From assembly GCF_024199945.1 (NCBI RefSeq), contig NZ_JANADP010000001.1, positions 4,960,001 through 5,024,000 of the forward strand: DNA of 64,000 nt, read 5' to 3'. Position numbers and translations under genes: made by a program. Shown in pieces: positions 52,859 to 61,498 of the stretch; positions within the stretch are counted from its first letter, which is position 1; every line of letters begins with the position of its first letter. The notes below the pieces were generated by a model, which was not told the DNA's origin, made no database searches, and saw nothing but the letters and a program-made list of their open reading frames with translations. This DNA comes from Bradyrhizobium sp. CCGUVB4N. GTDB lineage: Bacteria; Pseudomonadota; Alphaproteobacteria; Rhizobiales; Xanthobacteraceae.

Positions 52859-52888
52859 CTTGGGTGGAAAAGACTTGGGTGGAAAAGA
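52859..52888. repeat. Tandem 15-bp duplication before pheC
   Basis: CTTGGGTGGAAAAGA occurs twice head to tail (52859-52873 and 52874-52888), immediately before the start codon at 52890. The second copy supplies the purine-rich ribosome-binding region, so the duplication lies in the leader. Confidence 0.75.
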
Positions 52889-52889
52889 G

Positions 52890-53684
52890 ATGACCGTTCG
52901 AATAACCGTCCGAATCCTGGCGGCTTTGGCCGCGATGTTGCTGGCGAGCCTCTCGGCGCAGGCGCAGCAGCCGGCGCCTTCGCGCCTCGACGAGATCATC
53001 AAGCGCGGCACGTTGCGCGTCGGCATGACCGGCGACTACAAGCCTTTCACCTATCTGGACAAGGCCACGCAGCAATTCAGCGGATTTGACGTCGACATGG
53101 CGGAGGCGCTGGGCAAGGCGCTCGGCGTCAAGGTCGAGTACGTCGCCACCGCCTGGCCCAAGCTGATGAAGGATTTCGAGGCCGACCAGTTCGACATCGC
53201 GATGGGCGGCGTCTCGGTCACGCTTGACCGCCAGAAAAAGGGCTACTTCACCATGCCGATCATGCGCGAGGGCAAGACCCCGATCGCGCGCTGCGCCGAC
53301 GTCGGCAAGTATCAGAGCATCGCCGATATCGACAAGAAGGGCACCCGCGTCATCGTCAATCCCGGCGGGACCAACGAGCGTTTCGCGCGCGCCAACGTCA
53401 AGGACGCCGACATCACCGTCTTCCCCGACAATACCGCGATCTTCGACGAGATCGCCAAGGGCAACGCCGACCTGATGATGACGGATGCCTCCGAGACCCG
53501 CTATCAGCAGAAGCAGCATTCCGGCGTGCTCTGCGCGGTGCATCCGGACAAGCCGTTCGACTTCTCGGAGAAGGCCTACTGGCTCCAGCGCGACATGGCG
53601 CTGAAGGCCTTCGTCGACCAGTGGCTGCACATCTCCATGGAGGACGGCAGCTACAAGAAGATCTACGCCGCCTGGTTCGATTAG
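52890..53684 (+). CDS. Periplasmic cyclohexadienyl dehydratase-like protein
   Basis: A 264-residue precursor with a signal peptide (ILAALAAMLLASLSAQA). The mature protein has the family-3 binding-protein fold but closely follows the PheC pattern: RLDEIIKRGTLRVGMTGDYK, TAWPKLMKDFEADQFDIAMG, VIVNPGGTNERFARAN, and KADLMMTDA-like GNADLMMTDASETR, then DQWLHI. PheC converts prephenate or arogenate to phenylpyruvate or phenylalanine. No permease or ATPase gene adjoins it, which also argues for an enzyme rather than a transporter component. An amino-acid-binding role remains possible. Confidence 0.75.
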   Translation: MTVRITVRILAALAAMLLASLSAQAQQPAPSRLDEIIKRGTLRVGMTGDYKPFTYLDKATQQFSGFDVDMAEALGKALGVKVEYVATAWPKLMKDFEADQFDIAMGGVSVTLDRQKKGYFTMPIMREGKTPIARCADVGKYQSIADIDKKGTRVIVNPGGTNERFARANVKDADITVFPDNTAIFDEIAKGNADLMMTDASETRYQQKQHSGVLCAVHPDKPFDFSEKAYWLQRDMALKAFVDQWLHISMEDGSYKKIYAAWFD

Positions 53685-53686
53685 AG

Positions 53687-53747
53687 CTCGTTTTCCAGCG
53701 AAGTGGGTACCGGTTCGCGCAAAGGAAACGCGTCAAAACTAAAATCT
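53687..53747. repeat. Dispersed repeat, intergenic copy
   Basis: This segment (GCGAAGTGGGTACCGGTTCG, GAAACGCGTCAAAACTA) is the same element as the one translated within the permease gene at 31004-31069. Here it lies two bases after the pheC-like stop. Confidence 0.65.
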
Positions 53748-53772
53748 AAAGTCCCGTTCCGGACGGGACTTT
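53748..53772. terminator. Perfect 10-bp hairpin
   Basis: AAAGTCCCGT (53748-53757) pairs with ACGGGACTTT (53763-53772) over TCCGG. The A/T ends allow termination in either direction; it probably closes the pheC-like transcript. Confidence 0.6.
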
Positions 53773-53869
53773 AACCCGCGGCCTCCTGTCGCTGGCCCCT
53801 CGCCAAACTTTGGACCGGCTCCAGGGCTATTGAACCCGGAACCGCTGGAGGACGACTCATACCGTGACA

Positions 53870-53883
53870 GTGATCTAGATCAC
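53870..53883 (+). promoter_or_regulatory. CRP/FNR-family operator palindrome
   Basis: GTGATCTAGATCAC is a perfect 14-bp palindrome. It matches the CRP-type core GTGA-N6-TCAC with the ideal TCTAGA centre, and is close to the FNR/FixK pattern. It lies 65 bases before the DUF2147 gene start. A CRP/FNR/FixK-class regulator may control that gene; which one cannot be told from sequence. Confidence 0.6.
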
Positions 53884-53947
53884 TTTTTGCGATCGAACCG
53901 GGGCGTAAGCGTCGGTGTGGGGACGACCACCTGTTCGGGAGATGGAA

Positions 53948-54865
53948 ATGAGGAAGTTGTTGGCCACGGCCGCATTCCTTTTGCTGGCGAGCACCGCTGC
54001 GCAAGCGCAGTACACCTTCGAATATGGCGGACGCACCATCCGCATCGATCCGGATCGCGGCACGGTGCAGATTCCCGGCGTCTACGACAACACTGGCCAG
54101 GGCAAGGCCAAGAAGGCCAAGAAGAACGACACCAAGCCGGACCAGCAGGCCCCGCAGCAGGCCAAGGTTGATCCGCAAACGCCGGCCGCTCCCCCGCCGG
54201 CGCCAGCTCCTGCTCCTGTCGCTGCGCCCCCGGCGGCCGAACAGGCTCCTGCCCAGACGCCGGCGCCTGCCGCAGCAGCGCGCACCGCCCCGCCAGCTTC
54301 TCCGGCCACCACCGCCAACAATGCGCCGGCTGAAGATGCGATGGTGCCGCCGCCTCAACCGGCTCCAAGTGCCGCCCCGACGGTGGCCGCGGTACCGCCG
54401 GCACCTCCGCCGCCCGCACCGCCTCCGCCGCCGGCCCCCGCTGTCGCAGCCGCGCCTCCGGCGCCGCCCGCGCCAGTTGCTCCGGCACCGGCGCCTGCCC
54501 CCGCGCCCGTTCAATCCGCCGCCGTCGCACCGCCGGTTCCGGCGGCAGCGCCCGCGCGCGATCTCAATTCACCTCTCGGCGTCTGGCTCACCGAGGAGAA
54601 GGAAGGCAAGGTCCGCATCGAGCAGTGCGGCAATAACCTCTGCGGCTATTCGGTCGACAGCAAATCGAACCAGAACGGCGAACAGGTGCTGATCAACATG
54701 AAGCCAGGCAAGGACCAGAAATGGTCCGGCCGCATCCTCGATCCCAACACCGGCTCGACCTACGACTCGACGATCTCGCTGAAGGCAGGCGACCGCCTGC
54801 GCGTGCAAGGCTGCGCCTTCGGCGGCATGTTCTGCGGCGGCCAGACCTGGACGCGCGTGAACTAG
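53948..54865 (+). CDS. Secreted DUF2147 protein with Pro/Ala linker
   Basis: A 305-residue precursor. It has a signal peptide (LLATAAFLLLASTAAQA), a short N-terminal region (YTFEYGGRTIRIDPDRGTVQ), then about 135 residues made almost only of Ala, Pro, Gln and Val (residues ~70-205). A C-terminal DUF2147 domain follows, with LGVWLTEEKEGKVRIEQCGN and GRILDPNTGSTYDSTISL. The linker may cross peptidoglycan. The ATG at 53948 has GGGAG six bases upstream. A CRP/FNR-like site precedes it and a strong terminator follows. Confidence 0.78.
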   Translation: MRKLLATAAFLLLASTAAQAQYTFEYGGRTIRIDPDRGTVQIPGVYDNTGQGKAKKAKKNDTKPDQQAPQQAKVDPQTPAAPPPAPAPAPVAAPPAAEQAPAQTPAPAAAARTAPPASPATTANNAPAEDAMVPPPQPAPSAAPTVAAVPPAPPPPAPPPPPAPAVAAAPPAPPAPVAPAPAPAPAPVQSAAVAPPVPAAAPARDLNSPLGVWLTEEKEGKVRIEQCGNNLCGYSVDSKSNQNGEQVLINMKPGKDQKWSGRILDPNTGSTYDSTISLKAGDRLRVQGCAFGGMFCGGQTWTRVN

Positions 54866-54893
54866 ATCCGCACCCACCATTTTTTGGAGAGAC

Positions 54894-54924
54894 AAAGGGC
54901 CCGTGATCCGGGCCCTTTGCTTTT
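54894..54924 (+). terminator. Rho-independent terminator
   Basis: AAAGGGCCCG (54894-54903) pairs with CGGGCCCTTT (54909-54918) over TGATC, and GCTTTT follows. It ends the DUF2147 gene transcript. Confidence 0.85.
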
Positions 54925-55046
54925 GCCGGCACAGTCGTTGCGATGTGCGTCATCTCACAGAGAACCCTTCGCGCGTGACAGCCCTCACATCGCCGGTTCC
55001 GCGCCCGTGACACGATCCCCGCATGGTCAACCCCAAGGGGCGCGTC

Positions 55047-55403
55047 ATGAACGGATTTCGCAAAGGACTCTTCGCCACCATTATCGCCATCGCCTTTCCG
55101 CTCACGCAGGCGGATGCCGCGGGCTCGACTTTCGACGGCACATGGAACGTCCGCATCTCGTCATCGAGCGAGACCTGCGGCAATGGCGCGACTGTCGCGA
55201 TCGGCATCAGCAACGGTCAGATCGCCTCGAGCAGCGCTGCGGTGACAGCGTCGGGCCGCGTCGCGGATGCCGGTGCCATCAACGTCAGCCTCAGCACGGG
55301 CATCAAGCACGCCGTCGGCTACGGCCGGCTCAGCGGCACCTCAGGCTCCGGCACCTGGCGCGGCGCCCTGTGCTCGGGCACGTGGACGGCCGAGCGGATG
55401 TAG
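55047..55403 (+). CDS. Secreted small protein, 118 aa
   Basis: AAGGGG six bases upstream supports this ATG. A signal peptide (LFATIIAIAFPLTQADA) is followed by a domain with STFDGTWNVRISSSSETCGN and GSGTWRGALCSGTWTAERM. Two cysteines, glycine and serine richness and repeated GTW suggest a small beta-barrel, lipocalin-like fold as in other alphaproteobacterial secreted proteins. Role unknown. Confidence 0.65.
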   Translation: MNGFRKGLFATIIAIAFPLTQADAAGSTFDGTWNVRISSSSETCGNGATVAIGISNGQIASSSAAVTASGRVADAGAINVSLSTGIKHAVGYGRLSGTSGSGTWRGALCSGTWTAERM

Positions 55404-55465
55404 GTCCAAGCCGAGGATGGGTGACGCATCGCCCCGAGGGCGATGCGTCTTGTCTGCAAATAGTG

Positions 55466-55870
55466 CTAGCCGAGCGGCGCGCCGTATTCGGCGTCCGTCA
55501 CCGGCTCGAGCCAGGTCGAGAAAACGCCGTCGAGCGCTTCCTGCATGGCGATGTGGCACATGCTGTTGCCCGGCGAGGCGCCGTGCCAGTGCACTTCATT
55601 CGGCGGGATCCAGACGGTGTCGCCGGGACGGATTTCCTTGACCGCGCCGCCCTTGGTCTGGACGCGGCCGACGCCCGAAATCACGTAGAGCGTCTGTCCA
55701 AGCGGATGATGATGCCAGTTGGTGCGGGCGCCCGGCTCGAACGAGACGCGCGAGACGTTCAGCCGCGCCGGTGCCGGCGCCATGTTGATGGGGTCCTGCA
55801 GCACGGTGCCGGTAAAGTTTTCCTTGGGCGCGCGGCGGGTCGGCCGCGTGCCTGCGAGCGTGATGTCCAT
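55466..55870 (-). CDS. Cupin domain protein
   Basis: A 134-residue single-cupin protein. Metal-binding motif 1 is ARTNWHHHPLGQTLYVISG (His, His, Gln), and motif 2 is PPNEVHWHGASPGNSMCH. It resembles the small cupins annotated as carboxymuconolactone-decarboxylase-associated or mandelonitrile-lyase-like. The catalysed reaction is unknown. It is 18 bases downstream of the RraA-like gene and probably co-transcribed. Confidence 0.82.
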   Translation of the reverse strand: MDITLAGTRPTRRAPKENFTGTVLQDPINMAPAPARLNVSRVSFEPGARTNWHHHPLGQTLYVISGVGRVQTKGGAVKEIRPGDTVWIPPNEVHWHGASPGNSMCHIAMQEALDGVFSTWLEPVTDAEYGAPLG

Positions 55871-55888
55871 GGGATACCTCGTTTCCTG

Positions 55889-56587
55889 TTACTTCTTGCT
55901 GGCGGCGTAGCGCGCCTTGGTCTCGGCGTTCATCGGATAGAGGCCCGGCAGCACCGCGCCATTGTTCACCTCGTTGACGATCCAGGCTTCCATGCGCTCC
56001 TGCTCGACGCCCTCATTGAGGACGTGCTCGAGCATCGCCTGCGGGATCAGCACGCAGCCGTCCTGGTCGGCGACCACGATGTCGTTCGGGAACACGGCAA
56101 CACCGCCGCAACCGATCGGCTCGCCCCAGCCGACGAAGGTCAGGCCCGCGACAGACGGCGGCGCGGCATAACCGTCGCACCACACAGGAAGGTTGGTGCC
56201 GAGCACGCCCTCGACGTCACGCACCACGCCGTCGGTGACGAGCGCGGTGACGCCGCGCTTCATCATGCGGGCGCAGAGGATGTCACCGAAGATGCCGGCG
56301 TCGGTGATACCCATGGCATCGACCACCGCGATGCAGCCTTCCGGCATCGCCTCGATCGCGGTGCGGGTCGAGATCGGCGACGACCAGGATTCCGGCGTCG
56401 CCAGATCCTCGCGCGCCGGAACGAAGCGCAGCGTGAAGGCAGGGCCCACCAGGCGCGGCAGGCCCGGGCGCAGCGGGCGCGCGCCGCGCATCCACACGTT
56501 ACGCAGGCCCTTCTTCAGCAGGACCGTGGTGATGGTGGCAGTGGTGATGCCGGCGAGGGTCTTGCGGGCTTCGGGGGACAGCGACAT
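55889..56587 (-). CDS. RraA-like / HMG aldolase family protein
   Basis: A 232-residue member of the RraA family, longer than E. coli RraA (about 160). Core motifs are GCIAVVDAMGITDAGIFGDI, LCARMMKRGVTALVTDGVVR and DVEGVL, with the metal/substrate Arg-Asp pair in VRDVEG. Longer versions often act as 4-hydroxy-4-methyl-2-oxoglutarate or oxaloacetate aldolases rather than RNase E inhibitors. The cupin gene downstream favours a catabolic role. I chose the ATG at 56587; the frame upstream is Arg-rich. Confidence 0.82.
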   Translation of the reverse strand: MSLSPEARKTLAGITTATITTVLLKKGLRNVWMRGARPLRPGLPRLVGPAFTLRFVPAREDLATPESWSSPISTRTAIEAMPEGCIAVVDAMGITDAGIFGDILCARMMKRGVTALVTDGVVRDVEGVLGTNLPVWCDGYAAPPSVAGLTFVGWGEPIGCGGVAVFPNDIVVADQDGCVLIPQAMLEHVLNEGVEQERMEAWIVNEVNNGAVLPGLYPMNAETKARYAASKK

Positions 56588-56834
56588 GGAAACAGACGAG
56601 CTCCGGATGGGCGGGAAAGAACGCGCGCATCTTGCGAGCCGCGCGCTTGCCGTCAAGGCCCAAAGCTCTGACGAGAACGCGGCCCAGCCGGGCTGTTATG
56701 CGACGCGATAACAAGGCTTTATCGCCACCCCTTGCATTAATTTATTGGACTTGCGGGCGCATTTACGCGAAGCAAGGTGACGCGGAACTCAAGGCCGAGC
56801 CCGCGCTTTTCCAAAGGCCCGATTTCGAAATCTC

Positions 56835-57566
56835 ATGGCCGCGACGCTCCCCCCGCCCCGCCTTTTGCCCAGTGGCGACAGCGCCGTCACGGTCGAGTTC
56901 AGCCGCACCATCGACGACGCCGCCAATGAGCGCGTGCTGGCGCTCGACAAGGCCCTTGCAGCCGCGCCCATCGAGGGCATCTCCGAGACGATCCCGACCT
57001 ACCGCTCGCTGCTGGTGCATTACGACCCCGGCAGGATCGGCTTCGACGCGCTCGGCGAAAAGCTGCTCGCGATCGCCAGCCAGCCGCTGCCGCCCACGAC
57101 GAAAGCGCGGCGCTGGCGCATTCCCGTCGCCTATGGCGGCGAGCACGGCATCGACCTCGAGGACGTCGCGAAAGCGCTGAACACCACGCCCGACGATATC
57201 GTGGCCCGCCACGCCGGCGGCGATTATCGCGTCGCCATGATCGGCTTCACGCCGGGCTGGTCCTATCTCAGCGGCCTCGACAAATCCCTGCACATGTCGC
57301 GACGGCAGAGCCCGCGGCTGTTCACGCCTGCAGGCACAATCTCGATCGGCGGAATCCAGGCCGGCATCCAGTGCCTCGCCGCGCCGAGCGGCTGGCATCT
57401 GCTTGGCCGCACGCCTGTTAGAACCTATCAGCTCCACCGGAATCCGACCTTCCTCACCGAACCCGGTGATCGCGTGACGTTTTTCGCGATCGACCACAAG
57501 ACGTTCGAGGAGCAGGACCGCGCTGCGGAAGCCGGCGAGATCATTGCCGAGCGGGTGGACGCATGA
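56835..57566 (+). CDS. pxpB: 5-oxoprolinase subunit B (KipI-like)
   Basis: A 243-residue PxpB. Typical segments are RLLPSGDSAVTVEFSRTID at the start, IPTYRSLLVHYDP, MIGFTPGWSYLSGLD and TPAGTISIGGIQAGIQ. With PxpA and PxpC it cleaves 5-oxoproline to glutamate using ATP. It overlaps the pxpC start by four bases. It is located in the cytoplasm. The order pxpB-pxpC-pxpA is a common arrangement. Confidence 0.92.
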   Translation: MAATLPPPRLLPSGDSAVTVEFSRTIDDAANERVLALDKALAAAPIEGISETIPTYRSLLVHYDPGRIGFDALGEKLLAIASQPLPPTTKARRWRIPVAYGGEHGIDLEDVAKALNTTPDDIVARHAGGDYRVAMIGFTPGWSYLSGLDKSLHMSRRQSPRLFTPAGTISIGGIQAGIQCLAAPSGWHLLGRTPVRTYQLHRNPTFLTEPGDRVTFFAIDHKTFEEQDRAAEAGEIIAERVDA

Positions 57567-58600
57567 GCAGGCTCGTCGTCGCCAGCATCGGTCCCGCAAG
57601 CTCCGTCCAGGACGGCGGGCGCTACGGCGCGCAGCGCTACGGCCTGACGGTCAGCGGCGCAATGGACCGGCTGGCGCTGGCCGCGGCGAACACGCTGGTC
57701 GGCAACGAGCCGTTCGCAGCTGCGGTCGAGATCGGCCCATTCGGTGCCACGTTCACGGCCAAGGACGGCGCCGTGCGCGTCGCCATCGCGGGCGCGCCGC
57801 GCAACGCCGATGTTGCCGGGAAACCCGTCGCGATGGACACGTCCGTCACGCTGAAAGACGGCGAGACGCTGACGCTGGGCTTCGCCCGCGGGGGCGCATT
57901 CACGTATCTGGCGATCGAAGGCGCCATCACAGGCGAGCTGGTGTTCGGCAGCCTCGCGGTGAATGCCCGCGCCGGTCTCGGCAGCCCCTACCCGCGCCCG
58001 CTCCAGGCCGGAGACGAGTTCGCGGTCGATGCCGCGAGCGGTGCACCCGAACTGCGGATCGAATTGCCGAAGGCGGTGAGCGGCCCGATCCGCGTCGTGC
58101 TGGGGCCGCAGGATGACGAGTTCGACGACGCCAACAAGGCGCTGTTCCTCGACAGCGAGTGGAAGATCTCGGCGACCTCCGACCGCATGGGCTACCGGCT
58201 CGAGGGCCCCGCGATCAAGCATCTGCACGGCCACAACATCGTCTCCGACGGCACCGTCAACGGCAGCATCCAGGTGCCCGGCAATGGTTCGCCGATCGCG
58301 CTGATGATGGATCGCGGCACCTCCGGCGGCTATCCCAAGATCGCAACCGTGATCACGGCCGATGTCGGCCGTCTGGCCCAGACCTCTGCCGGCACGGCGT
58401 TCCGCTTCAAGGCCGTCACCATGGCCGAGGCGCAAGACGAGGCGCGCAAATTCCAACAGCTGATCCGCACCCTGCCCGATCGCCTGCGTTCGTCCGACAC
58501 GGTCGAGCTCAACATCGAGGCGCTGAGCGATGCCAACGTCGCGGGCTATGCGGTGAGCGCGGTGGATGCCGGGACCTGGCAGGTGACGGCCGAGCCGTAA
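57563..58600 (+). CDS. pxpC: 5-oxoprolinase subunit C (KipA-like)
   Basis: A 345-residue PxpC. It opens with ASIGPASSVQDGGRYGAQRY and GLTVSGAMDRLALAAANTLV, followed by FTAKDGAVRVAIAGAP and the C-terminal GTSGGYPKIATVITADVG. These belong to the biotin-carboxylase-like KipA family. Length is normal. It acts with the other two subunits. Confidence 0.92.
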   Translation: MSRLVVASIGPASSVQDGGRYGAQRYGLTVSGAMDRLALAAANTLVGNEPFAAAVEIGPFGATFTAKDGAVRVAIAGAPRNADVAGKPVAMDTSVTLKDGETLTLGFARGGAFTYLAIEGAITGELVFGSLAVNARAGLGSPYPRPLQAGDEFAVDAASGAPELRIELPKAVSGPIRVVLGPQDDEFDDANKALFLDSEWKISATSDRMGYRLEGPAIKHLHGHNIVSDGTVNGSIQVPGNGSPIALMMDRGTSGGYPKIATVITADVGRLAQTSAGTAFRFKAVTMAEAQDEARKFQQLIRTLPDRLRSSDTVELNIEALSDANVAGYAVSAVDAGTWQVTAEP

Positions 58601-58628
58601 ACGACAAGACCAAAGGCGGAGAGCAGCC

Positions 58629-59399
58629 ATGAAGACGATCGATCTCAATTGCGACCTCGGCGAAGGTTTTGGCGCGTGGGAGATGGGCAACGACGCCGCC
58701 ATGATCGACCTCGCAAGCTCGGTCAATGTCGCCTGCGGCTTCCATGCCGGCGACCCCGACATCATGCGGCGGACGGTGGAGCTGGCGAAAGCGCGCGGCG
58801 TCTCGGTCGGCGCGCATCCCGGATATCGCGACCTGCACGGCTTTGGCCGGCATCCGATCGCGGGCCTGAAATCATCCGAGATCGAGAACCTCGTCGCCTA
58901 CCAGATCGGCGCGCTGCAGGCGATCGCCACTGCGGCCGGCCACAAGGTGACGCATGTGAAAGCCCATGGCGCGCTCTCCAATGTCGCCTGCGAGGACGAC
59001 ATGACGGCGAAGGCGATCGCCGCAGGCATCAGGGCGGTCGACCCCAGCCTGATCTTCGTCGTGCTCGCCAACTCGAAACTGGTGAAGGCCGGCGAGGACG
59101 CGAACCTGCCGATGGTGCACGAGGTGTTCGCCGATCGCGCCTATGAGGACGACGGCAATTTGGTCTCGCGCAAGAAGCCCGGCGCGGTGCTGCACGATGC
59201 CAAGGCGATCGCCGATCGCGTGGTGCGCATGGTGCAGGACGGCGCGGTGGTGTCGGTCACGGGCAAAGTCATCAAGATGCGCACGGACACGGTCTGCATC
59301 CACGGCGACACGCATGGCGCCGTCGAGATCGCACGCACCTTGCGTCAGGCGTTGAAGGATGCCGGCATCGAGGTCGCGCCGTTCAAACGCGGGGCGTGA
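58629..59399 (+). CDS. pxpA: 5-oxoprolinase subunit A (LamB/YcsF family)
   Basis: A 256-residue PxpA. It begins MKTIDLNCDLGEGFGAWEMG, with SVNVACGFHAGDPDIMRRTV, GAHPGYRDLHGFGR and HVKAHGALSNVACEDD all matching the family. This subunit is thought to open the oxoproline ring. GGAGAGCAGCC precedes the ATG. It completes the 5-oxoprolinase operon. Confidence 0.94.
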   Translation: MKTIDLNCDLGEGFGAWEMGNDAAMIDLASSVNVACGFHAGDPDIMRRTVELAKARGVSVGAHPGYRDLHGFGRHPIAGLKSSEIENLVAYQIGALQAIATAAGHKVTHVKAHGALSNVACEDDMTAKAIAAGIRAVDPSLIFVVLANSKLVKAGEDANLPMVHEVFADRAYEDDGNLVSRKKPGAVLHDAKAIADRVVRMVQDGAVVSVTGKVIKMRTDTVCIHGDTHGAVEIARTLRQALKDAGIEVAPFKRGA

Positions 59400-59425
59400 G
59401 GCACATCAGGTGCCGGTCAATCTCG

Positions 59426-59578
59426 TTAGAACGGGTGCACCGAGAGCGTGCCGAACACGATCGCGGCAATGACGGCGAAGGCGCTGTAGAGCCCGATATG
59501 ATGGGCGTTCGCCGCGGTCCGACGCGAGAGCGAGCGCGCGTAGAAGTGCAGTCTGGCTTCCGCCGATAGTTCGCGCAT
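59426..59578 (-). CDS. Small single-pass membrane protein, 50 aa
   Basis: The minus strand has GGAGATCGACC before an ATG and encodes MRELSAEARLHFYARSLSRR, followed by HHIGLYSAFAVIAAIVFGTL, one membrane segment, and SVHPF. It is convergent with pxpA. I do not recognise it, but the amphipathic N-terminus plus strong ribosome-binding site make it credible. Confidence 0.55.
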   Translation of the reverse strand: MRELSAEARLHFYARSLSRRTAANAHHIGLYSAFAVIAAIVFGTLSVHPF

Positions 59579-59884
59579 GGTCGATCTCCAACGCCCCATT
59601 TGCGGGATTATGAGGGATCGACCGGGGTGGCGGGCAAGACGGCTATGGAAATAGCGATGAGCCTTCTCTGAAGATGGCCCATCCCAGGTGCAAATTCTCT
59701 TCAGGCCCGGGTTCCGAGAATCTTATTCGTTAAGATCCAAGCCAGATGGAACTCGCTGGATGACAGCTAGATGACAGCGCACCCTCCCGTCCAACGTGAA
59801 TCGCGAAAACAACCCCATGCACAGTAGATCGTGGCCGCCGGCGCCCTGCGCGGCGCCGGCGATTCATGACACTCCCACCGAGGC
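59579..59884. other. Intergenic with dispersed repeat copy 2
   Basis: Bases 59804-59827 repeat exactly the 24 bases at 2887-2910. The stretch 59840-59870 (GGCGCCGGCG...CGCCGGC) can form short hairpins that may end the reductase transcript. No gene supported. Confidence 0.55.
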
Positions 59885-61498
59885 TTAGTACACGTCAGCC
59901 TGGAAGCGGCCCTTCTTCTTGAGGTCGGCGACAAAACTGACGGCCTCGTCGGTCGAGCGCGCACCGAACTGGGCGACGATGTCGACCAGCGCACGCTCGA
60001 CGTCCTTGGCCATGCGCTTGGCATCGCCGCAGATGTAGAGATGGGCGCCCTCGGCGAGCCACGTCCAGACTTCGCGGCCGAGCTCGCGCATACGGTCCTG
60101 CACGTAAAACTTCTTCTCGCCGTCACGCGACCAGGCGAGCGACAGGCGCGTCAGAAGGCCCGAGGTCTTCATCGCGTTGAGCTCGTCGCGGTAGAAGAAA
60201 TCGCAATCGCTGCGCTGATGGCCGAAGAACAACCAGTTCTTGCCCTGCGCGCCGGTCGCCTTGCGATCGAGCAGGAAAGCGCGGAACGGCGCAATGCCGG
60301 TGCCGGGGCCGATCATGATGACCGGAATCTTCGGATCCTCCGGCAGACCGAAACCGTGCGCCTTCTGCACATAGACCTTGAGCTTGTCGCCCTCGTTGAT
60401 GCGCTCGCCGAGGAAAGTCGAGGCGACGCCGAGGCGCTTGCGCTTGCCGATGACGTAGCGCACGGAATCGACCGTCAGCGACAGCTTTCCGGGCGTCGCA
60501 TTGTGCGACGAGGAGATCGAGTAGAGCCGCGGCTGCAGCGGCTCCAGCGCTTCGACGAAGGCTTCCGGATGCGGCCGCGTGCCCGAAAACTTCTGCAGCG
60601 CCGCCATCACGTCGAGCGTCGCCGCATCGCCATCGGGATCCTCGCCCTGCGCCAGCGCCCGCGCCTTCTCGCGCTGCGCACCGCCGGTGATGAAGGAGAG
60701 CAGCTCGAACAGCTTGTCCGGCGCCGGTGACAGTGAGACGTCCTCGACCAGCGCTTCGCGCAGCGTCTTGTTGTTGACTTTGGTGGTGTGGGACGCCCCG
60801 AGCAGCGCGATGATCTGGTCGACGAGGCCGAGATCGTTGCGTGCGAACACGCCAAAGGAGTCGCCGACGACGTAATCGAGCTTGCTCTCGGAGAGATCGA
60901 ACTCGACGTGATACGTCTCCTTCTCGGAAGCTCCCTTGTTGAGCAAGCGCCGCGACAGGAAGGTGGCGTCGGCCGGATTTTCACGGGCGCGGCCGAGCTC
61001 GGCCTTCACCTCGGGCGCAGCCGGTGCACTGGTGGTCGCAGCCGCCCCCGTCGCTGGCTTCGCGGCCGGCGCCTTGTCGACCTCCTCGAAGAGCTGCTTG
61101 AGCATCCGCGCCGTCTCCTTGCCGCCGGGGGCACAGAGGTTGAGGCGCGCTTCGCTCTTGTTGGCGATCGAGTCCGAATAGTCGGCGCAATTGTAGCCGC
61201 ACTGGCCGCAATCCTGCTGCGCCATCGCCGCCATCATGCGGCGGCGGAGCGGACGTCCCTCCGCCAGCTTCATGCGGTCGGCGATCGCCATCCCGGGATC
61301 GTGCCAGGGAGCCTCACCGTCATCGCCGTCGCCCTGCGGCGCCAGCAAAGCCACGTTGTCGATCGGCGACAGAGCCGTCGAGCCGTCAAGGCCGAGCATG
61401 CCGACGAGAAATCCGTTCAGCCACAGCCGCTGGCCCTCGCTGAACGGTGCATTGGCCGGAATGATCTCGATCTTGGGAGGCACGGACATCTGGGTCAT
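59885..61498 (-). CDS. Flavin reductase partner of nitrite/sulfite reductase
   Basis: A 537-residue protein usually annotated as sulfite reductase flavoprotein alpha subunit. It lacks the flavodoxin domain of CysJ. Instead residues ~95-130 carry CGQCGYNCADYSD...LNLCAPGG, a cysteine set resembling an Fe-S-binding fold. After an Ala/Pro linker comes a ferredoxin-NADP reductase-like region: RLYSISSSHNATPG (FAD), PVIMIGPGTGIAPFRAFLLD (NADPH) and LYICGDAKRMAKDVE. It overlaps the NirA stop by four bases and probably supplies electrons to it. Whether sulfite is also reduced cannot be told. Confidence 0.85.
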   Translation of the reverse strand: MTQMSVPPKIEIIPANAPFSEGQRLWLNGFLVGMLGLDGSTALSPIDNVALLAPQGDGDDGEAPWHDPGMAIADRMKLAEGRPLRRRMMAAMAQQDCGQCGYNCADYSDSIANKSEARLNLCAPGGKETARMLKQLFEEVDKAPAAKPATGAAATTSAPAAPEVKAELGRARENPADATFLSRRLLNKGASEKETYHVEFDLSESKLDYVVGDSFGVFARNDLGLVDQIIALLGASHTTKVNNKTLREALVEDVSLSPAPDKLFELLSFITGGAQREKARALAQGEDPDGDAATLDVMAALQKFSGTRPHPEAFVEALEPLQPRLYSISSSHNATPGKLSLTVDSVRYVIGKRKRLGVASTFLGERINEGDKLKVYVQKAHGFGLPEDPKIPVIMIGPGTGIAPFRAFLLDRKATGAQGKNWLFFGHQRSDCDFFYRDELNAMKTSGLLTRLSLAWSRDGEKKFYVQDRMRELGREVWTWLAEGAHLYICGDAKRMAKDVERALVDIVAQFGARSTDEAVSFVADLKKKGRFQADVY

